Positions 17,390 to 26,560 of a stretch of 64,000 nucleotides of DNA are shown here, in pieces. The notes beneath the pieces are model-generated. The model worked only from the letters and a program-made list of their open reading frames with translations, had not been told where the DNA came from and made no database searches. Origin of the DNA: JANQOH01 sp965214495 (lineage in GTDB: Bacteria > Pseudomonadota > Alphaproteobacteria > UBA7887); contig OZ243958.1 of assembly GCA_965214495.1 (NCBI GenBank), forward strand, positions 1,240,001 to 1,304,000, given 5' to 3'. Each line of letters begins with the position of its first letter. Within the stretch, counting starts at the first letter, position 1. The translations under genes and the position numbers were made by a program.

Positions 17390-18448
17390 ATGCCGCGTTT
17401 CAGCGCCGACAGCCTGCGCCGGACATGCGCCGACGCGTTCGAGGCGGTCGGCTTCGCCCGCGCCGACGCAGAGCGAGTCGGCCATCTGATGGTGGAAGCG
17501 AACCTCACCGGCCACGACACGCACGGCGTGCGGCACATCCCGGCCTATGTCGGGCGCGTTCGCGACGGCCTGATCGACCCGGCAGGGGGCGCGACGGTGG
17601 TTTCGGAAACGCCGGCCACGGCGATCGTCGATGGCGGACGCACGCTGGGCCACATCGCCGCCGCGCGCGGCATGGCGCTGGCGGTGGAAAAGGCGCGTGA
17701 CAGCCGTGTGGCCGCGGTCGCGGTGCGCAACAACGAGCATGTGGGGCGGGTCGGCGCCTACCCCGAAATGGCGGCGGCGGCCGGCTTCGTCGGCCTCACC
17801 TTCTGCAACGCACAAGGCCGCGGCATCTCGATCGCCCCGCATGGCGGCCTGGAACGCCGTATGGGCGCCAACCCGATCGCGGCCGCCTTCCCCGACCCCG
17901 ACGGCGATCCGATCCTGCTCGACATATCGACCTCGCAGATCGCGATCAACAAGGTCCGCCAGGCGCGCGACCGCGGCACGGCGCTGCCGGAGGGCGCGAT
18001 GCGCGACGAGGACGGCGCGCCGACGACCGACCCGGATGCGTTTCTCGACCGCGCCGGCGTGACCCTGCCGCTCGGCGGTCTGGCGTTCGGGCACAAGGGC
18101 TTCGGCCTCGCGGTGGTGGTCGATCTCCTGTGCGGCGTGCTCGGCGGGTCGGGCAGCGCGGTCAACCAGCACGAAGCCGCGCTCGACAACGGCACCTTCC
18201 ATATCGCCATCGATCCCGACGCCTTCGTGGCCCGCGAGCGCTACGATGCGGAAGTCCGCAAGCTGCGCGACTATCTGGGCGCGAGCCGGCCCCTGCCGGG
18301 CGTGGACAGGGTCGCGCTACCAGGCGATTTCGAAGCCGGCCATCGCGCCGAACGCAGCGTTCGCGGCATCCCGATCGACGATGCGGTGTGGGCGAACGTT
18401 CGCGACACGCTGCGCCGACTCAACGTGCCCGAACCGGCACCGTTGTAG
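17390..18448 (+). CDS. Malate/L-lactate dehydrogenase family (Ldh2) oxidoreductase
   Basis: A 352-residue NAD(P)-dependent dehydrogenase of the malate/L-lactate/ureidoglycolate/sulfolactate family, unrelated to Rossmann-fold lactate dehydrogenase. Family motifs seen: GHDTHGVRHIPAYV near residue 40, VRNNEHVGRVGAY near 116 with the catalytic His, GANPIAAAFP and LDISTSQIA, and FGHKGFGLAVVVDLL. Length and ends agree with the family, and a GGAAGG site precedes the ATG. It lies downstream of the efflux operon and 10 bases before the SbcD-like gene. Its substrate may be a 2-hydroxy acid from the sugar-acid pathway encoded at 3.5-8.2 kb, but the link is only by proximity. Confidence 0.88.
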   Translation: MPRFSADSLRRTCADAFEAVGFARADAERVGHLMVEANLTGHDTHGVRHIPAYVGRVRDGLIDPAGGATVVSETPATAIVDGGRTLGHIAAARGMALAVEKARDSRVAAVAVRNNEHVGRVGAYPEMAAAAGFVGLTFCNAQGRGISIAPHGGLERRMGANPIAAAFPDPDGDPILLDISTSQIAINKVRQARDRGTALPEGAMRDEDGAPTTDPDAFLDRAGVTLPLGGLAFGHKGFGLAVVVDLLCGVLGGSGSAVNQHEAALDNGTFHIAIDPDAFVARERYDAEVRKLRDYLGASRPLPGVDRVALPGDFEAGHRAERSVRGIPIDDAVWANVRDTLRRLNVPEPAPL

Positions 18449-18458
18449 GGCGCCGGCG

Positions 18459-19730
18459 ATGCCATTCCGATTCGTCCACACGGCCGATGTCCACCTCGAT
18501 TCACCGCTGCGGTCGCTGGCGCTGCGGGACTCCGACCTTGCCGAGCTGATCGGCGACGCCACCCGCATCGCTTTCGAACGCACCATCGACCTGTGCCTCG
18601 ACGAGCGCGTCGATGCGTTGATGATCGCGGGCGATCTCTATGACGGCGACCAGACGTCGATGAAGACCGCGCTGTTCCTCGCCGCGCAGTTGCGACGGCT
18701 GGACGAGGCCGGGATCCGGACCTTCATCGTGCGCGGCAACCACGACGCGGCGTCGCGGATCACCCGGGAACTCACCCTGCCGGAGAGCGTGACCGTGTTC
18801 GGCGGACGCGGCGCGAAGGTGGAGCTGGAACGGTCGCACGATGAGTACCCGGTCGCGGTGCACGGCATCAGTTTCGCGAAGCCCCATGCGCCGGACAGTC
18901 TGGTTTCCCGGTTCCGGGCGCCAGTGGCGGGTGCGTTCAATATCGGCCTGCTGCACACGAGCCTGGGCGGCGCAGCGGGGCATGACCCCTACGCGCCTTG
19001 CAGCGTATCGGAGCTTGTCGATGCCGGTTTCGATTACTGGTGCCTGGGCCATGTCCACAAACGCGAGGTGCATCGGGAGAACCCGTTCGTCGTCATGCCC
19101 GGAATGCCGCAAGGGCGGGACATCAACGAGGACGGTCCCAAATCGGTGACGATGGTCAGGATCGGCGACGACGGCGCGGTCGAATGCCGGGCGCACCCAA
19201 CCAATGTCGCGCAGTTCGAGCGCGTGTCGGTCGATCTCGGCGGCGTCGAAGCGTGGCGCGATGTCGCCGGGCGCATCGGCAACGCGCTCGAGCGCACGCG
19301 CGCGGACGTCGATGCGGACCACCTCGTCGCGCGGCTGCAACTGAGCGGCGAGACCGGTCTGGCGTGGGAATTGCTGCGCGACCCCGATCGGGTGACCGGG
19401 GAAGCCGACCTCGGCGCCTATATGGCGGGTTGCACATGGGTCGAAAAGATCGAACTGTCCGTGTCGGCGCCGTCGGCCCGCGGCAACGCGGCCGGGCCGA
19501 TCGGCGATCTCGCGACGACGATGCGCGGGCCGGTCGCGCAATCCGACGCTTTCCGCCGCGAGGCGCGCGACAGGGTGGAAGAGATCGAGAGGGCGCTGCC
19601 GCCGGAAGCGCGCCGCATCTTGGGCGACAGCGAAGCGGCGCGCGACGCGATCGTCGCGGGATTGATCGCCGAGGGATGCGACGCGGTGCTCGCGCATCTG
19701 CGCGGAAGCGCCGCGGAACGGGCGGACTGA
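18459..19730 (+). CDS. DNA repair exonuclease subunit, SbcD/YhaO-like
   Basis: A 423-residue calcineurin-type metallophosphoesterase with all phosphoesterase motifs in order: HTADVHLDSP, AGDLYDGD, RGNHDAASR, LLHTSLGG and GHVHKREV. The C-terminal half is the capping/dimer region, longer than the catalytic core alone, as in YhaO/Mre11 proteins. I chose the ATG at 18,459, directly before FRFVHTADVH. Its stop overlaps the start of the next gene by one base (TGATG), so it is translationally coupled to the SMC-like ATPase, as Mre11-Rad50 type pairs are. Expected role: nuclease half of a DNA-end processing complex in the cytoplasm. Confidence 0.92.
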   Translation: MPFRFVHTADVHLDSPLRSLALRDSDLAELIGDATRIAFERTIDLCLDERVDALMIAGDLYDGDQTSMKTALFLAAQLRRLDEAGIRTFIVRGNHDAASRITRELTLPESVTVFGGRGAKVELERSHDEYPVAVHGISFAKPHAPDSLVSRFRAPVAGAFNIGLLHTSLGGAAGHDPYAPCSVSELVDAGFDYWCLGHVHKREVHRENPFVVMPGMPQGRDINEDGPKSVTMVRIGDDGAVECRAHPTNVAQFERVSVDLGGVEAWRDVAGRIGNALERTRADVDADHLVARLQLSGETGLAWELLRDPDRVTGEADLGAYMAGCTWVEKIELSVSAPSARGNAAGPIGDLATTMRGPVAQSDAFRREARDRVEEIERALPPEARRILGDSEAARDAIVAGLIAEGCDAVLAHLRGSAAERAD

Positions 19731-22700
19731 TGCGCCTGCGCCGGCTCGAGCTGTCTCGTTACGGCCTCTTTACCGACCACGCGCTCGATTTCGGTCGCCC
19801 GGACGGCGGCCCCGATCTGCATATCGTGTATGGCCCGAACGAGGCCGGCAAATCGACGGCACTGGCGGCGTTTCTCGACCTGCTCTTCGCGTTCGAGGCG
19901 CGGAGTCGGTACAGCTTCCTGCACGGATACAACGCCATGCGGGTCGAGGCGGACCTCGAGATCGGCGGCGAAACGCGCCGTTTCGCACGTATCAGGAAGC
20001 GGCGGGGCAGTTTGCTCGACGGCCACGGGAGCCCGGTCCCGGACGGGGCGATCGCGAACGCGCTCGGCGGTATGGACCGCGATACCTACCGGGCGATGTT
20101 CTCGCTCGACGACGACACGCTGGAAGCGGGGGGCGAGGAGATCCTCCGGAGCGAAGGCCATCTCGGGCGGCTCCTGTTCGCAAGCGGCGCCGGACTCGTC
20201 GAACTGAGCGAAACGCTGAATCGACTGCGCGACAAGGCGGACGAGTTCCGCAAGGATTACGGTCGTAAAACAAAACTCAACGGGCTGAAGCGCCGGCTCG
20301 GAGAGATCGACGGGGAAAAGAAGAAACTCGATACCGCGGCAAGCGAGTTCGTGCGTCTCACGGAGGACCGCGACCGGGCGAAAGACGCTTACGAAAAGGC
20401 GACCGCCGAGCGCGCGGCGCTGGAAACCGAACGCGAAGACGCGCGGCGGCGGCTTCAGGGTCTCCCCTGGCTCGCCGAGATCCGCCGCCTGCGCGAGGAG
20501 CTCGCGGACCTCGCGGGTTTGCCGGAAGTCCCGGGGAACTGGTCGGAACAGGTCGAGCGCTTCATGGAACGGCACCCGGCTCTGACGGCGGAGCGCGCAG
20601 GCTTCGTGCGCGAGAAACGCCGGTTGACCGAGAAGCGGGAGGCACTGGGCCGCGATTCGGCGATCCTCGGGCTGGAGAGTCGCGTTCGCGCGCTCGACAA
20701 TGCCCGTGCGCGCCACGTGACGGCCGCGGAAGATCTGCCGCAAAGGCGCGCCACGCTGCGAGAACAGGACGGCGCGGTCCGCACGCTTGTCCGGCGCCTC
20801 GACGGCCCCACCGGGGCCGCTCCGGCGGCGCTCGTCATTCCCGCCGGGGTGGCGGGTTCCTTGACCGACCTGATCGAGCGGCGGTCGGGCATCGAGACGC
20901 GGTTGCGGACCGCGGCCGCAGAGTTGACGACGGCGGAAGACATGGACGGCGCGGCGCAACGCGAGGTAGACAAGCGGCGCCTGCCGGGCCGCGATGACGA
21001 CGCGCTCGACCGTCTGAACGAGGCGCTCGAAGCGGCGCGCGGCGGCGACCACGCCACCCGCACGCGCGTGCATACGCAACGGCGCGACGAGCTGAGAATC
21101 AAGCTGGACTCGCTCGCGGCGCAGCTTCACCCGTGGACCGGACCGGCCGACGCGCTTACGAGGATTCACGCGCCCGAACGAAGCGAACTGGAGGCCTGGC
21201 GCTCTGCCTTCGACCGCGCGAACGCCGAGGTGGAGCGCCTGGAACAGGACGAAACCCGTTTGCTGGGGGCGCGCGTCCGGCACCGCGAACGGATGACGGC
21301 GAAAGTCCGGGAAGCTGGAATCGTCGATGACGCCGAAGCCGCGCGTCTGCGCCGGTTGCGCGACGAGGCCTGGGAAACTCATCGCGCGAGGCTCGACGGC
21401 CCGTCGGCGGACGCCTTCGCGGAGCGCCTGAAAGACGACGACGCGGCGACGGCGGCCCGCCTGGCGCGTGCGACCGATCTCGCCGCCCTGCGGCAGGCGT
21501 CGAAAGAAGCGCGCGACAACGACCGTGAGATCGAACGGAACACCCGCGAACTGGCGCGGGCGCGGCGACGGCGCGAGGAGGTTCTGGACGAAATCACGGC
21601 GGCGGTGCGGCGGATGATCGCCACCGGCGCTGACGACATGCCCTCCGACGCCGCGCTTCCGAAGCTCGCGGACTGGGTCGATCGGCGCGCGGCGATCATC
21701 GAGACGCTGACCGATATGCGCCGCGAAGAGCACGAAATGGACCGGGCGCGCGCGGATGCCGAAACGCTCCGCGAGCGGCTCTCCAGCGCTTTGGCGGCGG
21801 GCGGCATCGACCACGATCCGACACTCGGATTCGATGAACTCGTTCGGCGCGCGCGGGTCGCCGTCGAGACCGCCAGGGAACACCGCGACCTGTTGCGCAG
21901 CGCGCGGCGAGAAGCCGAACGGGCGCGCGCCGTCCTGAATAGCCGCCGGCGCGAGCTCGAAACGGCGAAGAAGGACGACACCTCGTGGCGCGCCGACTGG
22001 ACCGCCGCGCTTTCCCGATGCTGGCTCGGCGCGGTTACGCCCGAACCCGGCTGCGCCGCTGCGCGGCCTATCCTCGACGACGCAGCGGAACTCGAATCGG
22101 TCCTTGAACAGCGCGCCATGATGGCGGATCGAATCGGAAAGATGGAACAGGACCAGTCCGACTTCGTCGCCGGTGTGCGCGCCATCGCGGAGCGGTTGGG
22201 CGATGCCTTCGACGCCTCGGAACCGGTCGTGGCGTGCGACGGTCTGATCGCCCGTTTGGATCGCGCGATCCGCAACCGCGACGAGAGCGCCCGGTTACGG
22301 CAGGAGATCGAGGGCGTCGTCGACTCGATCGCCGGGGTCGAAAGCGAACTGGCGGAGATCGACACCGTCGCCGGCGAGATGTTCGCCGCGTTCGGGGTGG
22401 ACTCGCTCGGCGCCGTGCGCGCCCGGCTCGAACAGGCGGCGCGCCGGGCCGCTGCGCGCGAAGAGTTGGCCGAACGCGAAGCGCGGCTTGTGGAAGCGAC
22501 GCAGGCGGAGTCTCCGGAAGCGGCGGAGGCAGCCCTCGCCGACGCCGACCGGGCGGCGCTGGCGCGCCGGATCGCGGAAATCGAGGCGCGTCTCGGCGAC
22601 GCGGCCGGCGCGACGAACATACTCCATTCGACGCTCCAGCGGGCCGAGGACGCCCTGCACGCCGTCAGCGGCGACGGCGCGGTCGCCCGGCTGGAGGCAG

Positions 22701-23242
22701 AACGCCGCACGGTTCTTCTTGAGATCGAGGAGGGAGCGCGCGATTACCTGCGCCTCCGGCTCGGCATTACCGCCGCCGAACACGCGCTGGCCGCCTATCG
22801 AGACGCGCATCGCTCATCGATGATGAAACGCGCCTCGGAAGCGTTCCGAATCATCAGCCTCGGCGCCTATTCGCGGCTCGATTCCGAGCTGACCGGCAAG
22901 GGCGAGGTGCTTATGGGGATCGGCGCCGGGGGCGGTTCCAAGATCGCGTCGGACATGTCGAAAGGCGCGCGTTTCCAGCTCTATCTCGCCCTGCGGGTCG
23001 CCGGCTATCGCGAGTTCGTCGAACAGCACGGGCCGGTGCCGTTCATCGCCGACGACATTCTCGAAACCTTCGACGACTTCCGCGCGGAAGAAGCCTTTCG
23101 TCTGTTCGCCGACATGGCCGAGCGCGGGCAGGTCGTCTATCTGAGCCACCATCGCCATCTGTGCCGCATCGCCGAAGACGTCTGCCCCGGCGTCACCATC
23201 CACGAGCTTCCCGCGGCGGATGGCGCGAGGGCGTCGGCATGA
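19730..23242 (+). CDS. SMC-like ATPase subunit, SbcC/YhaN-like
   Basis: A 1170-residue Rad50/SbcC-type ATPase. Walker A is GPNEAGKST near residue 38, followed by a large coiled-coil region rich in Arg/Glu/Ala from about 180 to 1020. The C-terminal ATPase half has a signature-like MSKGARFQLYLALR and Walker B VPFIADDILETFDD, then the His-switch segment VVYLSHHRHL. No zinc-hook CxxC is evident in the coiled-coil, which agrees with YhaN-type proteins rather than true SbcC. It is coupled to the nuclease gene upstream and overlaps dapB downstream by ATGA. Such pairs act on DNA ends in repair; YhaN/YhaO-type pairs can also be linked to anti-phage or plasmid functions, but nothing here shows that. 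Confidence 0.9.
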   Translation: MRLRRLELSRYGLFTDHALDFGRPDGGPDLHIVYGPNEAGKSTALAAFLDLLFAFEARSRYSFLHGYNAMRVEADLEIGGETRRFARIRKRRGSLLDGHGSPVPDGAIANALGGMDRDTYRAMFSLDDDTLEAGGEEILRSEGHLGRLLFASGAGLVELSETLNRLRDKADEFRKDYGRKTKLNGLKRRLGEIDGEKKKLDTAASEFVRLTEDRDRAKDAYEKATAERAALETEREDARRRLQGLPWLAEIRRLREELADLAGLPEVPGNWSEQVERFMERHPALTAERAGFVREKRRLTEKREALGRDSAILGLESRVRALDNARARHVTAAEDLPQRRATLREQDGAVRTLVRRLDGPTGAAPAALVIPAGVAGSLTDLIERRSGIETRLRTAAAELTTAEDMDGAAQREVDKRRLPGRDDDALDRLNEALEAARGGDHATRTRVHTQRRDELRIKLDSLAAQLHPWTGPADALTRIHAPERSELEAWRSAFDRANAEVERLEQDETRLLGARVRHRERMTAKVREAGIVDDAEAARLRRLRDEAWETHRARLDGPSADAFAERLKDDDAATAARLARATDLAALRQASKEARDNDREIERNTRELARARRRREEVLDEITAAVRRMIATGADDMPSDAALPKLADWVDRRAAIIETLTDMRREEHEMDRARADAETLRERLSSALAAGGIDHDPTLGFDELVRRARVAVETAREHRDLLRSARREAERARAVLNSRRRELETAKKDDTSWRADWTAALSRCWLGAVTPEPGCAAARPILDDAAELESVLEQRAMMADRIGKMEQDQSDFVAGVRAIAERLGDAFDASEPVVACDGLIARLDRAIRNRDESARLRQEIEGVVDSIAGVESELAEIDTVAGEMFAAFGVDSLGAVRARLEQAARRAAAREELAEREARLVEATQAESPEAAEAALADADRAALARRIAEIEARLGDAAGATNILHSTLQRAEDALHAVSGDGAVARLEAERRTVLLEIEEGARDYLRLRLGITAAEHALAAYRDAHRSSMMKRASEAFRIISLGAYSRLDSELTGKGEVLMGIGAGGGSKIASDMSKGARFQLYLALRVAGYREFVEQHGPVPFIADDILETFDDFRAEEAFRLFADMAERGQVVYLSHHRHLCRIAEDVCPGVTIHELPAADGARASA

Positions 23243-24069
23243 AGGAAGGATCGACCGTGGACGAGACGAGGATCGGATTGCTCGGCGCCGCCGGGCGGAT
23301 GGGGACGACGCTGGTTCGGCGGATTCAGGCGACGGCGGGTGCGCGGCTCGCGGCGGCGGCAGAGCGCGCCGGACACCCGGCGGCGGGGCGCGACGCGGGC
23401 GAAACGGCGGGCGCCGGCGCGCTCGGGATCGAGATCGGAAGCGATGCACGCGCCGTGTTCGAAGCGTCCGACGTGACGATCGAGTTCTCGTCGCCGGAAG
23501 CGACGGCGGCCCACGCGGCGCTCGCCGCGGAAACCGGCACGGCGTACGTTATCGGCACCACCGGGCTGGACGGGACGCGGGCCGGGGCGGTGCGGGCGGC
23601 GGCGGCGCGGGTGGCGGTCGTATGGGCGCCGAACATGAGCGTCGGAGTCAACCTGCTCCTGGCGCTGACGGAGCAAGTGGCGCGCGTGCTGGGACCGGCC
23701 TGGGACATCGAGATCGTCGAAATGCACCATCGCCACAAGGTCGATGCGCCCTCGGGCACGGCGCTGGGGCTGGGCCGCGCGGCGGCGGCCGGGCGCGGGG
23801 TCGATCATGACGCTGTGGCCGCGCGCGGGCGCGACGGCCATACCGGCGCCCGTCGGGCGGGCGATATCGGCTACGCGGTGCTGCGCGGCGGCGACGTGGC
23901 GGGAGACCACCGGGTGATCTTCGCGACCGACGGCGAACGCATCGAACTCGCCCACAGCGCCGGTTCGCGCGAGATCTTCGCCGACGGCGCGGTACGCGCG
24001 GCGCTGTGGGCGCGCGGCCGGTCGCCGGGCCTTTACGACATGCGCGCCGTGCTCGGACTGCCGGGCTGA
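23239..24069 (+). CDS. dapB: 4-hydroxy-tetrahydrodipicolinate reductase
   Basis: A 276-residue DapB. Seen: the NAD(P)H-binding GAAGRMG near residue 16, the VIGTTGL segment, the catalytic EMHHRHKVDAPSGTA motif with the His-His and Lys, and a C-terminal region (HSAGSREIFADGAVRAALW) typical of the family. Enzyme role: the reduction step after DapA in lysine and diaminopimelate synthesis, in the cytoplasm. The ATG at 23,239 overlaps the previous stop (ATGA); a GTG at 23,257 just before DETRIGLLGAAG is a possible alternative. Its 3' end overlaps the convergent DUF2244 gene by 37 bases. Confidence 0.93.
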   Translation: MKEGSTVDETRIGLLGAAGRMGTTLVRRIQATAGARLAAAAERAGHPAAGRDAGETAGAGALGIEIGSDARAVFEASDVTIEFSSPEATAAHAALAAETGTAYVIGTTGLDGTRAGAVRAAAARVAVVWAPNMSVGVNLLLALTEQVARVLGPAWDIEIVEMHHRHKVDAPSGTALGLGRAAAAGRGVDHDAVAARGRDGHTGARRAGDIGYAVLRGGDVAGDHRVIFATDGERIELAHSAGSREIFADGAVRAALWARGRSPGLYDMRAVLGLPG

Positions 24070-24542
24070 AGCGCGGCGACGCCGCGCAACCGTTCAAGGG
24101 CGTCGTTGAGCGTTCGGTGCAGTTCGCGGCGTTCCTCGGGGGTGAGGAAGGCGCCGATGGCGAGGCTCTTGCCGCGGCTCGACAGAGTCAGGCGGTTGTG
24201 ATGCTCGTCCGGCGCTTCGAGGGCGACCTTTAGCCAGCAGGGCTGGAACGACCAGCGCCGGACGCGGCCTGACGGCCCCACGCGGCGGACCTCGAGCCGC
24301 GCCGGCGACAGGCTCAGGCGCTCGACGAGGCGGCCGCTGCGATAGTTGAGGCGGAAGGCGAGCCAGATCAACACCACATCGAGGCCGAGAAAACCGAACA
24401 CCGGCCACGCCCCGGCGATCGCGAACGCCGCGCCCGCGCCGAAGCAGGCCAGCGACACGCATCCCATCAGAACGACGAAGCCGGCTCGCCCGAGCGACCG
24501 GTGCGGACGCAATTCGGCATCGAGCAACAGCGGTTCGCGCAT
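24033..24542 (-). CDS. DUF2244 family membrane protein
   Basis: A 169-residue protein with a short N-terminus (LRPHRSLGRAGF), two membrane helices separated by a short turn (residues about 20-40 and 45-65), then a soluble domain with LSLSPARLEVRR, WLKVAL and LSSRGKSLAIGAFLTPEERREL, the pattern of the DUF2244 family common in alphaproteobacteria. Function is unknown. In related genomes, as I recall, this gene often lies close to nth; here nth is 3.6 kb away, with a repeat and mobile-element island between them, suggesting the island was inserted into an older dapB/DUF2244/nth arrangement. It converges with dapB and overlaps it. Confidence 0.75.
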   Translation of the reverse strand: MREPLLLDAELRPHRSLGRAGFVVLMGCVSLACFGAGAAFAIAGAWPVFGFLGLDVVLIWLAFRLNYRSGRLVERLSLSPARLEVRRVGPSGRVRRWSFQPCWLKVALEAPDEHHNRLTLSSRGKSLAIGAFLTPEERRELHRTLNDALERLRGVAALQPGSPSTARMS

Positions 24543-24607
24543 CGTCGGATCATCGGGTGCCGCGGCCCCGTTGTCAAAGCGGCCCCGTTACGGGTAGCGA
24601 GATGGAA

Positions 24608-24628
24608 GGGCAACCACAAGGGTTGCCC
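24608..24628. repeat. Dispersed hairpin (GGGCAACC...GGTTGCCC)
   Basis: An 8-bp stem GGGCAACC/GGTTGCCC around ACAAG, followed by CCTAC. Related hairpins with the ACAAGGG/CCCTTGT core occur near 26,540, 27,780-27,860, 27,980-28,050 and 30,262. It lies in the gene-free stretch between the DUF2244 start and the insertion sequence. Confidence 0.6.
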
Positions 24629-24648
24629 CTACATTGTTGGGGGGATCG

Positions 24649-24846
24649 GCGCAACCTGCGGCGGCTGTCGGGCGCGGTGGCGTGGCCTCGGCGTCCCGGC
24701 ACGTCCGCCTGTAGGCGCAACCTGCGGCGGCTGTCGGACGCGGTGGCGTGGCCTCGGCGTCCCGGCACGTCCGCCTGTAGGCGCAACCTGCGGCGGCTGT
24801 CGGACGCGGTGGCGTGGCCTCGGCGTCCCGGCACGTCCGCCTGTAG
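24649..24846. repeat. Tandem repeat, 3 x 66 bp
   Basis: Three units start at 24,649, 24,715 and 24,781 with GCGCAACCTGCGGCGGC and end CGTCCGCCTGTAG. Units 2 and 3 look identical; unit 1 differs by one base (GGGCG for GGACG). The length is a multiple of three, so open frames run through it on both strands, but no ribosome site or family resemblance supports a protein. The third unit is cut by the insertion sequence, which begins at 24,847. Confidence 0.85.
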
Positions 24847-26535
24847 CCCGGATATCTCACAGCGGCTCGGGATGGGACGCTTTGTGGGTTGTTTGGCGGC
24901 GGCGGGCTGGGCGCGGGAGGGCGCTGTGGCGTCGTTGTGTTTGGTTGGGGTGGCGTTTTGGTGTTTGGGCGCCGCTCATGCCGGATTTCTTGCTTTGTTC
25001 TCAAGATGAACGCAGCCGTCATCGCCCGGCGCTGGCGCCGGCATGTCAAGGTCGCGTGGTGGGACGGTTCAGCGCGATAATCGTCGGTGTGCCCGGGCGA
25101 ACTCGGTTCGGTAGGGGTGGTTGCTGGCCATGGAGACGAGAATGCGCCGTGCGCTGCGCCGGACCTGAGCGCCGAGCTTGAGCAGTTTCAAACGAATGGC
25201 GCCACAAGTGGCGTTCTCCAGCCGCGTCGCCTTCAAGCCGATGCGCCGCAGCGCACACACCAGGACGTAGGCGAAGGAGGCGAACCACAGGCGCAGTTGG
25301 TTGGCCCGCATGGTCCGGGCCGAGGTGCGGTCGGCGAACAGATCGAGTTGGCATTCCTTGATCCGGTTCTCCATCTCGCCGCGGGCGCAGTAGAGGTCTT
25401 CGTAGAGTGTTCGCGCGTCATACCGATCCGCCGGCAACGACGTGACCACGAAGCGCGGATTGGCGCCCTTGGGGAGATGTTCGGCCTTGGCCACGACCCG
25501 GCGCGCCCGGCACCAGCTCTGCCGTGTCCGATACACGAAGTCGGCGAACCGCCGCGCCGGCTGGCCGCTCGCCTTACAGGCGGCCTTGGCCGCGCCAAGC
25601 TCGCGCTCGATGACGGCGGCCAGCCGGCGGTTGCGGGCCAGCCCGAACAGATAGCCAACGTCATTGGCCTCGCACCAGACCATCAGGTCCTCACGGCAAA
25701 AACCGGAATCGGCCCGCAAAACGATCTCCACCTCAGGCCACCGGGCGCGGACCTGGCCAACGATCCGCGCCACCTCGTCCACCGCCCCGGCCGCCGCGTC
25801 GATGTTGGCCGGGCGCAGCCGAGACGCCAGAAGATGACGGCCACAAAAGATGTACAGCGGCAGATAGCAATAGCACTTGTAATAGCCGTGGAAAAACCGG
25901 CCCTCCTGATCCCCGTGCAGCGGATCGTCAGTGGCGTCCAGGTCCAGCACGATGCGCTTCTCGGGCCCCTCGTGAGCCTCCAGAAACAGCGTCACCAACA
26001 AATCCTCGAGCGCGCCGGCATCGTGGCCGATCCGATGGTAACGCCCGGGCTTATCCCCAAATGCATGCTCCAACCGGTTCAGCGTGCTCTTGCCCGCCAG
26101 CACCGCACAGTCCCGCCGCTTCGGCTCACAGTGATCCGACAGAAGCGCCAACACCGGATCGTGGCGAAGCTCGTCGTGGTCCGCCACATCCTCATGACCC
26201 AGGGCAATCGCGCCGATGCGCTGGCCGATCAAGGCCCGCAGGTCATGGACTACAAGGTCCGACCGCCGAGCATCGGTGAAGCAAGCGGCCACCCGCTCGA
26301 ACAGGCCGATCGCCCGATCGGTCCGGCGAAGCAGCAGCGCACCCGCGTTGGTCGTCAGCGCACCGCCGTCAAACCCGGCAACAACCCGGCGCTTCCCAAA
26401 GCCTTCAAACTCAAACTGCTTGCTGATACACTCCGTCTGCATCGGTCCTCTGCTCCCGATCTGGCAAGTCATTGGTCAACAACGACTTTATCAGATCACA
26501 GAGGCCGATGCACCACACACCGTGAGATATCCGGG
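24847..26535 (-). mobile_element. Complete IS1380-type insertion sequence with 4-bp target duplication
   Basis: Terminal inverted repeats CCCGGATATCTCAC (24,847-24,860) and GTGAGATATCCGGG (26,522-26,535) are perfect over 14 bases. The flanks are GTAG at 24,843-24,846 and GTAG at 26,536-26,539, a 4-bp target duplication. The element is 1689 bp with a single transposase gene reading to the left. Removing it rejoins the tandem repeat to a GTAGGGGCGCCCC-type hairpin, so it jumped into an existing repeat. All parts look intact, so it may be active. Confidence 0.9.
25069..26442 (-). CDS. IS1380 family transposase
   Basis: A 457-residue DDE transposase. Seen: the N-terminal FDGGALTTNAGALLLRR, the first catalytic Asp region VLDLDATDDPLHGDQEG, the second in LRADSGFCREDLM, and the Glu region GEMENRIKECQLDLFADRTS near the C-terminus, all characteristic of IS1380 elements. 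I chose the ATG at 26,442 (MQTECISKQ), which has AGAGGA just upstream; the longer open frame begins ten codons earlier, inside the terminal region. The gene fills most of the element and ends about 220 bases before the left inverted repeat. The protein shows no stop or frameshift. Confidence 0.92.
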   Translation of the reverse strand: MQTECISKQFEFEGFGKRRVVAGFDGGALTTNAGALLLRRTDRAIGLFERVAACFTDARRSDLVVHDLRALIGQRIGAIALGHEDVADHDELRHDPVLALLSDHCEPKRRDCAVLAGKSTLNRLEHAFGDKPGRYHRIGHDAGALEDLLVTLFLEAHEGPEKRIVLDLDATDDPLHGDQEGRFFHGYYKCYCYLPLYIFCGRHLLASRLRPANIDAAAGAVDEVARIVGQVRARWPEVEIVLRADSGFCREDLMVWCEANDVGYLFGLARNRRLAAVIERELGAAKAACKASGQPARRFADFVYRTRQSWCRARRVVAKAEHLPKGANPRFVVTSLPADRYDARTLYEDLYCARGEMENRIKECQLDLFADRTSARTMRANQLRLWFASFAYVLVCALRRIGLKATRLENATCGAIRLKLLKLGAQVRRSARRILVSMASNHPYRTEFARAHRRLSR

Positions 26536-26560
26536 GTAGGGGCGCCCCTTGTGGGCGCCC
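26536..26560. repeat. Dispersed hairpin (GGGCGCCCC...TGTGGGCGCCC)
   Basis: GGGCGCCC occurs twice around CTTGT. It starts at the right copy of the target duplication of the insertion sequence and is the right half of the repeat into which the element inserted. Confidence 0.6.

Noticed and set aside
13972..17538. 1188-codon open frame on the minus strand across the RND pump
   Set aside because: Shadow of the RND gene; low-complexity His/Arg/Asp composition and no start signal.
24649..24846. A small repeat protein encoded by the 66-bp repeats
   Set aside because: No ribosome site, no known family, and open frames exist on both strands, as expected of a 66-bp GC-rich unit without stops.
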